A stretch of DNA of 21,109 bases. It comes from an uncultured Clostridia bacterium (lineage in GTDB: Bacteria > Bacillota > Clostridia > TANB77 > CAG-508). Both the position numbers and the translations under genes were made by a program. Location: assembly GCA_934183325.1 (NCBI GenBank), contig CAKPSH010000021.1, forward strand, positions 1 to 21,109. The letters are read 5' to 3'. Positions 6,726 to 12,934 of this stretch are shown in pieces. Positions within the stretch are counted from its first letter, which is position 1, and each line of letters opens with the position of its first letter. A model generated the notes under the pieces. The model had not been told where the DNA came from. It did not search any database and saw nothing but the letters and a program-made list of their open reading frames with translations.

Positions 6726-6851
6726 ATTATAAATTTCTTAGTTAAACTTTTTTTCTTTATATTTATTATTAATTCTTTTACTATTTTTTATTCTATCTTC
6801 TCATTAATAAATTATATCTTTTATAAAAATAGTTCTCCATTAAAAAATTAA
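6726..6851 (+). CDS. Possible 41-residue membrane peptide with a non-standard ATT start
   Basis: A strong ribosome site (AGGGAGGTGAT, 6712-6722) has no gene with ATG, GTG or TTG behind it. Six bases downstream, at ATT 6726 (or ATA 6729), begins an open frame of 41 codons ending at 6851, 21 bases before the VirD4-like gene. The peptide is one long hydrophobic stretch (NFLVKLFFFIFIINSFTIFY) with a basic C-terminal end, as in small single-pass membrane proteins. AT-rich DNA gives hydrophobic peptides by chance, so only the ribosome site and the position argue for it. It could be a decayed first gene of the operon that lost its start codon. Confidence 0.3.
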   Translation: MINFLVKLFFFIFIINSFTIFYSIFSLINYIFYKNSSPLKN

Positions 6852-6872
6852 AATATTTAAAAAGGAGGTTTT

Positions 6873-7256
6873 ATGTTTTTTAAACGCTTATTTTTTATTA
6901 TTATTTTTCTTACACTATCATTATTTCTTTGTTACTCAATTTTTTATCCTATTTTTTACTCAAATTATTTAAGTATTTCATTTTCATCTTTTAATTTTAT
7001 TATTAATACTATAATTTTTGAAAACTTTAAATTTTTATTTCTAATATTTTTTATTATATCTAATTTAATTTATTCCAATTTATTATTTAATAAGTTTTTT
7101 AAAAACTTAAATTTTGAATCCAAATTCAAGCATATTCCTACAACAGATGATTTATATTTAATAGTTTCTAATAATTCCGATGGTTCACCAATTATTATTC
7201 CAAGTTCAGGCTTATACCAAAACATATTAATTACAGGAACCATTCGGAACGGGTAA
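6873..7256 (+). CDS. VirD4/TraG-like type IV coupling ATPase, N-terminal part (frameshifted)
   Basis: This is the 5' piece of a gene that continues at 7246-8556 in the +1 frame. AAGGAGG lies 6-7 bases before the ATG. It encodes two membrane segments (roughly 4-30 and 50-72), then a cytoplasmic linker and a beta strand running into the nucleotide-binding loop (NILITGT). The frame then reads IRNG and stops at TAA 7254-7256. One extra base at 7243-7245 causes this: without it the text reads GTIGTGKTSS, a perfect Walker A motif (GxxxxGKT) joined to the downstream frame. VirD4-type proteins are hexameric membrane ATPases that feed DNA or protein substrates to a type IV secretion channel. As written, this piece alone has no ATPase domain. 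Confidence 0.8.
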   Translation: MFFKRLFFIIIFLTLSLFLCYSIFYPIFYSNYLSISFSSFNFIINTIIFENFKFLFLIFFIISNLIYSNLLFNKFFKNLNFESKFKHIPTTDDLYLIVSNNSDGSPIIIPSSGLYQNILITGTIRNG

Positions 7257-7269
7257 AACAAGTTCTGCA

Positions 7270-8556
7270 ATGTATCCTTTCAGTAAACAATTATTAAAAT
7301 ATAAAAACAATAATAATAAAGAAAAATTAGGAATGCTAATTTTAGATGTAAAAGGTAATTATTTATTTCAAATAAAAAAATATGCTGAACAATATAATAG
7401 AACACAAGATTTAATTATAATTGGCTTAGATAGTAAAATAAAATATAATCCATTGGATAAACCTAATTTAAAGCCAATCGTTTTAGCAAATAGATTAAAA
7501 ACAATCTTAACACTTTTTTCTCCCAATAATTCTGAATCATATTGGCTAGATAAAGTTGAACAAGTTCTTACCGAATGTATTAAACTTTGTAGACTTTATA
7601 ATAATGGATATGTAACTTTTACTGAATTGCACAAATTAATCACTATTACTTATTATTATAAAGAAAAAATTAGCGTTCTTAAAGAAAAATTTATTTCTAA
7701 TCTTTTTTCCAAAGAAGATATTCATAATCTTCTTTCTTCTCTTGAATTTTTTGAAAAAGAATTTAATTCTTTAGATTCTAGAACCCTGTCAATATTAAAA
7801 TCTGAAATAACCCGTATAACAAATTGTTTTGTATCTGATTATAATATTCAAAATACTTTTTGTCCTTTAAAAGAAGATTTAAATTTTAATGGTTTTGAAG
7901 ATGTAATTAATAATGGAAAAATTGTTATTTTAAATATGAATATTTCTGAATATAGAAATTTATCTAAAATAATGGCAGCATATTTAAAATTAGATTTTCA
8001 AACTGAAGTTATGTCTAGGCTTGCACATAATCATTCTAATTTTTTAAGAAGTGTTGCTTTTATTAGTGATGAATACCACGAATACGTTACAGATACAGAT
8101 GCTGCATTTTTTGCTCAATCTAGAGAAGCAAAATGTATTAATATTGTTGCCACACAAAGTTATACTTCTCTTATGAGTACAATTAATAATCAATATATTG
8201 TAAAAGCTATTGTTCAAAATTTGATAAATAAATTTTGGTTTAGAACTGATGATCTTTTTACTGTAGAAGATGCTCAAAAACAAATTGGTAAAGAAGAAAA
8301 AAATAAAGTTTCTTTCGGCTTTTCTGAAAATTCTAATGATTCTCATAGTAATTTTATTGATGCAATTTACTCTCATAAAACTAGTTCTTCTGAAAGTATT
8401 AATAAATATACTCAATTAGATTATGTTTTTGATACTAATACATTTACTAGAGAATTAGAAACTTTTTCTTGTATTACTTTTTTATCTGATGGTCAAAAGA
8501 TTTTACCAATAAAAAAATTAAATTTAATTCCATATTATATTTTAGACAAAAATTAA
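7270..8556 (+). CDS. VirD4/TraG-like type IV coupling ATPase, C-terminal part (frameshifted)
   Basis: The coding frame really begins at about 7246, directly after the frameshift, with GTGKTSSAMYPF; the ATG at 7270 has no ribosome site, so it is not a natural start. The remaining 428 residues have no stops. From that ATG, residues 20-35 are LGMLILDVKGNYL, a strand usual after Walker A. FISDEYHEYV (264-273, Asp267/Glu268) is Walker B. The NIVATQSYTSL segment (291-301) is the Gln-containing motif typical of VirD4/TraG. An all-helical insertion (about 90-200) lies between. The joined protein would be about 560 residues with two N-terminal membrane helices. Conservation after the shift suggests a recent mutation, a sequencing error, or recoding. 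Confidence 0.82.
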   Translation: MYPFSKQLLKYKNNNNKEKLGMLILDVKGNYLFQIKKYAEQYNRTQDLIIIGLDSKIKYNPLDKPNLKPIVLANRLKTILTLFSPNNSESYWLDKVEQVLTECIKLCRLYNNGYVTFTELHKLITITYYYKEKISVLKEKFISNLFSKEDIHNLLSSLEFFEKEFNSLDSRTLSILKSEITRITNCFVSDYNIQNTFCPLKEDLNFNGFEDVINNGKIVILNMNISEYRNLSKIMAAYLKLDFQTEVMSRLAHNHSNFLRSVAFISDEYHEYVTDTDAAFFAQSREAKCINIVATQSYTSLMSTINNQYIVKAIVQNLINKFWFRTDDLFTVEDAQKQIGKEEKNKVSFGFSENSNDSHSNFIDAIYSHKTSSSESINKYTQLDYVFDTNTFTRELETFSCITFLSDGQKILPIKKLNLIPYYILDKN

Positions 8557-8571
8557 CTTTAGGAGGTTTTT

Positions 8572-8904
8572 ATGAAAAATAAATTTTTTAGATATTTTAT
8601 TTTTACTATGTTTTTATTTTTTAGTTTTATTTTATTTTTATATTTTCCTTATGTTGAAGCATATCCAAAATTAATAAATAAAATTATATCCGCATTTCAA
8701 AAAATTAAAAGTTATATTGTTGGAATAGCAACACCTGCTGTTGCTGTTTCTATCGGATGTGGTTTTATGATGCAAAAATTTAGCTTTGGAGATGAGGAGC
8801 GAATACGTACAGGTAAAAAATTAATTCGTACTTCTTTCCTATCTTATGCTTTTATTCTTTCTTTAGATTTACTTGTTTCATTAATTGAAACTTTAATTTC
8901 TTAA
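8572..8904 (+). CDS. VirB2/TrbC-like pilin-type small membrane protein
   Basis: 110 residues. An N-terminal hydrophobic segment (about 6-27) ends at a possible signal peptidase site after Val-Glu-Ala (28-30). Then come a short helix, a small-residue-rich membrane segment (IVGIATPAVAVSIGCGFMM), a charged turn (KFSFGDEERIRTGKKLIRTS) and a second membrane helix. A cleaved signal followed by two helices with a basic turn is the VirB2/TrbC pilin layout also seen in Gram-positive conjugation clusters (Mbov_0395 type). AGGAGG lies 7 bases before the ATG and the gene starts 15 bases after the VirD4-like stop, so it is in the same operon. The family call rests on layout, size and neighbours. Confidence 0.65.
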   Translation: MKNKFFRYFIFTMFLFFSFILFLYFPYVEAYPKLINKIISAFQKIKSYIVGIATPAVAVSIGCGFMMQKFSFGDEERIRTGKKLIRTSFLSYAFILSLDLLVSLIETLIS

Positions 8905-8917
8905 ATTAGGAGGCTTT

Positions 8918-9787
8918 ATGAATTCTGATATAATTATTTCTACAATAAATTCTTTATTTGGTAATTTATTTTCTTCAATTGATACTTCTATATACTCTGC
9001 CTTAGATAATATCACATTTATTAATACAGATATATTACATTCTTATTATTTTGAAAAATTAATTGGTACAAATACTTCTTCTGGTATTTTATTAATAGCT
9101 AATTCTCTTTTAATAGGATTTGTACTTTATTATTCTATTAATTATTTATTATATTCATTAAATTTAATTCAATCTGAACTTCCTACTCCCTCCCAATTTT
9201 TCTTTAAAATTTTAATTGGCGGATTATTAATGAATTCCAGTTTTTTTATATGTAATGAAATTATATATATTAATTCTCTGCTTTCCTCTGCAATCCGTAC
9301 ATTAGGTCAAGAACAATTAAATATTAATATTAATTTTTCTGAATTAATAAATCGTTTAAATATTATAATAAATATCGAATCATCAACTACTAATATTTTT
9401 TCAATTGATGGTATATTAAAAATTATTTTCTCATTTAGTTTTTTTAATATTACTTTTTCTTATGCACTCAGATATGTCATGATAAAAATATTTATTTTAA
9501 TTTCTCCTATCGCTTTTTTAACTCTTTCCACCCCTAGCACTTCTGTATTTTTTAAATCATGGTTAAAAAGTTTTCTTGCATTATTATTTGTTGAAATTCT
9601 AGCCTCTTTAATTTTAATTATAATGTTTTCAATTACATATAATACTTCAGATATTACTTCAAAATTATTGTTAATAGGTTCAATTTTTGCATTAATAAAG
9701 TCAAATAATTATATTAGAGATTTTCTTGGAGGAATTAGTACAGATATTTCAGATAATATGTATATTTTAAGAAATTTTATTAAATAA
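8918..9787 (+). CDS. VirB6/TrbL-like polytopic membrane protein
   Basis: 289 residues with a short N-terminal amphipathic region and about six membrane segments (near 55-80, 94-125, 164-182, 184-204, 216-240 and 248-262). The RYVMIKIFILISPIAFLTLS stretch followed by a short loop with TSVFFKSWLKSFLALLF is the typical core of VirB6/TrbL-type channel proteins, where an 'ISPIAF' helix is followed by a Phe-x-x-Trp loop. Such proteins form the inner-membrane platform of type IV secretion systems. AGGAGG lies 6 bases before the ATG, 13 bases after the preceding stop. Family assignment is by motif and context; other polytopic families are possible. Confidence 0.7.
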   Translation: MNSDIIISTINSLFGNLFSSIDTSIYSALDNITFINTDILHSYYFEKLIGTNTSSGILLIANSLLIGFVLYYSINYLLYSLNLIQSELPTPSQFFFKILIGGLLMNSSFFICNEIIYINSLLSSAIRTLGQEQLNININFSELINRLNIIINIESSTTNIFSIDGILKIIFSFSFFNITFSYALRYVMIKIFILISPIAFLTLSTPSTSVFFKSWLKSFLALLFVEILASLILIIMFSITYNTSDITSKLLLIGSIFALIKSNNYIRDFLGGISTDISDNMYILRNFIK

Positions 9788-9807
9788 ATTTTAAAGGAGG
9801 TGATTTT

Positions 9808-10104
9808 TTGAAATTTATTATTCCACAAAATTATAATCGAGCTAATAAATTACTTGGATTTATAGATTATTCCTCAGCTATCTTTTTTGTATTATGGAGT
9901 ATTTTTATTTTTTGTATTATTAATTTTATATTTAATTCTTTTTATATTAAAACTTTTTTATTCATTATTTTATGCTTACCTATCTTTATTTTCTGTTTTA
10001 ATGGATTTAATCAGGAAAATATTATATCTTTTTTATCATATTTTCTTAAGTATGTTTTTTCTCAGAAATTATATCTATATCGAAAAAATGATTGTATTAT
10101 GTAG
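9808..10104 (+). CDS. PrgI-family (VirB3-like) small membrane protein, TTG start
   Basis: 98 residues. The N-terminus KFIIPQNYNRANKLLGFIDYSSAIFF fits PrgI proteins (PF12666): an Ile-Pro-x-Asn opening, a short amphipathic region, then two closely spaced membrane helices (about 26-45 and 48-68) and a cytoplasmic end. In Gram-positive conjugation clusters PrgI lies directly before the VirB4 ATPase gene and is its membrane partner. Here no VirB4 gene follows; dnaD does. The start is TTG: AAAGGAGGTGAT is seven bases upstream and no ATG fits. The gene is 20 bases after the VirB6-like stop. A promoter for dnaD overlaps its 3' end. Confidence 0.7.
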   Translation: MKFIIPQNYNRANKLLGFIDYSSAIFFVLWSIFIFCIINFIFNSFYIKTFLFIILCLPIFIFCFNGFNQENIISFLSYFLKYVFSQKLYLYRKNDCIM

Positions 10105-10120
10105 AAAATAATGTTATAAT
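10092..10120 (+). promoter_or_regulatory. Extended -10 promoter of the dnaD-dnaC pair
   Basis: TTGTAT (10092-10097), a 17-base spacer and TATAAT (10115-10120) preceded by TGT, giving a full extended -10. It overlaps the last codons of the PrgI gene and lets dnaD-dnaC be expressed without the secretion-like genes. Confidence 0.7.
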
Positions 10121-10158
10121 TTGATTTATCGAATTTATAAAAGGAGAGTGACATTAAT

Positions 10159-11139
10159 ATGAAAATTGAATGTAATGATGATTCAATTTTATTTTCTTCT
10201 ACTATTATACCTGATATATTTTTTACAGAATATTTACCTCAGGCTCCTAGTGATTACATTAAAGTATATCTTTATATTGTTTTTATTTCTAAATATGGTA
10301 AAGAAATTAAATTTAATGATATCTCAAAAAAATTAGCACTACATATTAATGTCATACAAGATGCTTTAAAATATTGGGAAGATAATGGAGTTTTAACCAA
10401 AAAAACTACAGGATACATTTTAAATAATTTAAGAGAAATTGAACTTCATAATTTATACAAACCAAAAGTTGCATTATCTGCAGAAGATATTGAAAAAAAT
10501 ACTCAGAATCAATATAGAGCTAAAGCTGTTGAAACAATAAACACATCTTTCTTCCAAGGTATGATGACTCCTTCTTGGTATTCAGATATAGATTTATGGT
10601 TTAAAAAATATTTGTTTGATGAACAAGTTATGATTGCTTTATTTAATTATTGCTACAAAAAATCTGCTTTACATAGAAATTATGTTCAAACTGTTGCAGA
10701 TGCTTGGGCAAAAAATGGAATAAAAACATTTTCTGATTTGGAAATCTATTCTGAAAAACAAAGTAAATTACAAAAAATCAAAAATTATATTTCAAAAAAA
10801 TTAGGCTTAACTAGGCCGTTAACTGAATATGAAACAGCATATATTGAAAAATGGACTATAGACTATAATTATCCTTTAGAAGTCATAGAAATTGCTTTAA
10901 AAAGAACTACTTCAAAAGCGAATCCTTCTTTTGATTATTTAAATGCCACAATCAGTAATTGGTATGAGAGAAACCTAAAAAGCGTAGAAGATGTTCAAAA
11001 CTTTTTAGCTGAATTTAAAGCTCAGCAAAAAAATATTAAGGACCTAGAAAAGAAATCAAAATTTAATAATTATGAACAAAGAAATTATAATAATTTTGAT
11101 AATTTATATGCAAATTTTCAAAATGAAGAAGATAATTAA
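10159..11139 (+). CDS. DnaD-like replication initiation / helicase-loading protein
   Basis: 326 residues with the architecture of Firmicutes chromosomal DnaD/DnaB-like primosome proteins. Residues ~20-90 form a winged helix (YLPQAPSDYIKVYLYI, then LALHINVIQDALKYWEDNGVL). Two DnaD C-terminal domains follow, each ending in the Y-x3-h-x3-W signature: Tyr175-Val179-Trp183 and Tyr260-Thr264-Trp268 (the second has Thr for the usual Ile). The tail is polar and Asn-rich. Such proteins help load the replicative helicase at oriC and restart sites with a DnaC-type ATPase, encoded 12 bases downstream. AAAGGAG lies about 10 bases before the ATG. The gene has its own promoter but also lies downstream of the secretion-like genes. 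Confidence 0.9.
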   Translation: MKIECNDDSILFSSTIIPDIFFTEYLPQAPSDYIKVYLYIVFISKYGKEIKFNDISKKLALHINVIQDALKYWEDNGVLTKKTTGYILNNLREIELHNLYKPKVALSAEDIEKNTQNQYRAKAVETINTSFFQGMMTPSWYSDIDLWFKKYLFDEQVMIALFNYCYKKSALHRNYVQTVADAWAKNGIKTFSDLEIYSEKQSKLQKIKNYISKKLGLTRPLTEYETAYIEKWTIDYNYPLEVIEIALKRTTSKANPSFDYLNATISNWYERNLKSVEDVQNFLAEFKAQQKNIKDLEKKSKFNNYEQRNYNNFDNLYANFQNEEDN

Positions 11140-11151
11140 GGAGGTATTTAA

Positions 11152-12153
11152 TTGTCTGATCAAATATTAAAACAATTATTAAAAGAATATGATAAAAAAA
11201 GATTTATTGAAGAAGAATTAGCTGATTATAAAAAGAAAGCTTTTTTTGCGACTCATCCAGAATTAGAAAAAATAAATACAGATTTAAATTCTTTAGCAAT
11301 CTCTATTTCCAAATCTGTTTTATCAAATAATCTTGAAAAGAAGAACGAATTACAAATGCAATTTAATAATTTACAATCAAAAAAGAAATTATTATATAAA
11401 CAATTAAATATTACAGATAATTTCTTTTTACCTCAATATGAATGTCCCTTATGTAATGATACTGGTTATATTTCAGATTCAAATAATAAATCTGTGCTTT
11501 GTAACTGTCTTAAACAAAAATTATTTAATATAAAATATAATTCTTCTAATATAGGAGATTTAGATAAAGAAAATTTTTCTAGTTTTAATATTTCTTTATA
11601 TTCTGATGAAATAAATAAAGATAAATATAAAGCAAACATCTCTCCTCAAAAAAATATGGAGAATGTATTAAATATAGCCAAAAGATTTATAAATAATTTT
11701 GATAATCCAAATGAAAAAAATCTTTTATTTATAGGTAACACTGGTCTTGGTAAAACTTTTCTTTCAAATTGCATTGCTTATGAATTATTAAAAAAAGGTA
11801 AAACCGTTTTATACCAATCATCAATTAATATGTTAGATGCTGTTATAGATTATAAATTTGGTAAATCAGATAATAATGAAAATATTTATAATAATATATT
11901 AAATGTTGATTTATTAATAATTGATGATTTAGGAACTGAAAATATTAATTCAATAAAATTTGCAGAATTATTTAATATAATAAATTCTAGATTATTAAAT
12001 CAAAATAATCATATTACTAAAACAATAATTTCTTCTAATTTGAATATTGAAAATTTGTTTAAAAATTATGATGAGAGAATAGTTTCTAGATTAGTAGGTA
12101 ATTATAATATTTGTAGATTTTTTGGTGATGATATTAGATTTATAAAAAAATAG
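11152..12153 (+). CDS. DnaC/DnaI-type helicase-loader AAA+ ATPase
   Basis: 333 residues. An N-terminal coiled-coil region (about 5-85) leads to a four-cysteine zinc site (Cys98, Cys101, Cys117, Cys119) and then an AAA+ domain: Walker A GNTGLGKT (195-202), Walker B LLIIDDLGTE (254-263), sensor-1 SSNLN (294-298) and arginine-finger region DERIVSR (307-313). This is the layout of Clostridial chromosomal DnaC/DnaI loaders rather than IstB, which lacks the N-terminal zinc region. It acts with the DnaD-like protein to load the DnaB-type helicase. The start codon is TTG, with AAGGAGG 8 bases upstream; no ATG fits. The pair ends at a strong terminator. Confidence 0.93.
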   Translation: MSDQILKQLLKEYDKKRFIEEELADYKKKAFFATHPELEKINTDLNSLAISISKSVLSNNLEKKNELQMQFNNLQSKKKLLYKQLNITDNFFLPQYECPLCNDTGYISDSNNKSVLCNCLKQKLFNIKYNSSNIGDLDKENFSSFNISLYSDEINKDKYKANISPQKNMENVLNIAKRFINNFDNPNEKNLLFIGNTGLGKTFLSNCIAYELLKKGKTVLYQSSINMLDAVIDYKFGKSDNNENIYNNILNVDLLIIDDLGTENINSIKFAELFNIINSRLLNQNNHITKTIISSNLNIENLFKNYDERIVSRLVGNYNICRFFGDDIRFIKK

Positions 12154-12177
12154 GAAGAATAATCTTCCTATTTTTTA
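12150..12177. terminator. Bidirectional terminator between dnaC and the tRNA-Ser genes
   Basis: TAGGAAGA (12151-12158) and TCTTCCTA (12163-12170) form an 8-pair hairpin with a 4-base loop, and there are T-runs on both strands. It ends dnaC on the plus strand, using the stop codon as part of the stem, and the tRNA-Ser operon on the minus strand, two bases beyond the CCA end. Confidence 0.88.
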
Positions 12178-12178
12178 T

Positions 12179-12271
12179 TGGCGGAGATTGAGGGCTTTGA
12201 ACCCTCGCGGCCACTTACGCAACCCTAACAGTTTAGCAAACTGTCCCCTTCAACCACTTGGGTAAATCTCC
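12179..12271 (-). tRNA. tRNA-Ser (anticodon GCT)
   Basis: Minus strand, 93 bases, with the long variable arm of a serine tRNA. The acceptor stem is GGAGATT/AATCTCC, the anticodon loop has TTTGCTAA (GCT) closed by ACAG/CTGT, the T-arm has GAGGGTTCAAAGCCCTC, the discriminator is G and the CCA end is encoded. Confidence 0.96.
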
Positions 12272-12306
12272 AATTCTTTAATTTAATATACCATTCAATA
12301 AAAAAA

Positions 12307-12398
12307 TGGCGCAGAGGGTGGGATTCGAACCCACGGTAGGCTATAAACCTACGCCAATTTTCAAGACTGGTGCCATAAACCAACTCGACCACCTCTGC
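12307..12398 (-). tRNA. tRNA-Ser (anticodon TGA)
   Basis: Minus strand, 92 bases. The acceptor stem is GCAGAGG/CCTCTGC with discriminator G and encoded CCA. The anticodon loop is CTTGAAA (TGA), the variable arm is long (GTAGGTTTATAGCCTAC), and the T-arm has GTGGGTTCGAATCCCAC. First of the two-tRNA operon. Confidence 0.96.
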
Positions 12399-12431
12399 AT
12401 TATGTTGTAACTAATGTCAACAACAGTATAT

Positions 12432-12461
12432 ATATTAGCACATTTCACTATATTTTGTCAA
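12432..12461 (-). promoter_or_regulatory. Promoter of the tRNA-Ser operon
   Basis: Minus strand TTGACA (12456-12461), an 18-base spacer and TAATAT (12432-12437) preceded by TGC, an extended -10. It lies about 34 bases before the tRNA-Ser(TGA) gene. Confidence 0.7.
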
Positions 12462-12934
12462 TACTTAATTTAATAATTTTATTTATTTTAATTTTAGCGC
12501 TATATTTTCTTTTTGCCAAACATGTTGTATATTTTACACTTTTTTTATTGCTATTATAATTATTTTTAATTTATCTTTATTATAATAATTTTATTTATTT
12601 TTATTCATTAATTTTTACTTTTTTGCATAATTTTTATCATTATCTTATATTTTTACTATAGAAGACTTTTATTTTTTACTTATATAAGTATATATTTTTT
12701 ATATAAAATCGTCTTAAAATCGATTTTATTACTTCGTTTTTTCTAATAATATACAATTTATTGTCCTTTTACATTTATATTTTCTCTTATATAAAATAAA
12801 ATTTTTAATTTCTAATATTTTTTTATATAATTAAATTTTGAAAATTTATTTTATATGTTTATATTAATTTTTATCAATTCACTCTAACTTTTCATGTAAA
12901 CATTTGTTATTGATATTATGTAAAGCCATTGAAA
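12462..12934. other. AT-rich gene-free stretch with clustered palindromes
   Basis: No coding frame with a ribosome site is seen on either strand. The composition is extremely AT-rich. Between 12662 and 12727 are a bulged inverted repeat (AAGACTTTTAT at 12662-12672 against ATAAAATCGTCTT ending at 12715), within it the perfect palindrome ACTTATATAAGT (12678-12689), and directly after it AAAATCGATTTT (12716-12727). No DnaA box (TTATNCACA) or parS motif was found here. Confidence 0.5.

Noticed and set aside
8044..8415. A 123-codon minus-strand open frame
   Set aside because: Antisense to the conserved Walker B region of the VirD4-like gene; composition is that of a shadow frame.
6036..12398. An integrative element with attachment sites in the flanking tRNA genes (Thr/Glu/Lys on the left, Ser on the right)
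   Set aside because: The flanking tRNAs differ, no direct repeat of a tRNA 3' end was seen on the other side, and no integrase or relaxase is present. DnaD-DnaC are core genes.
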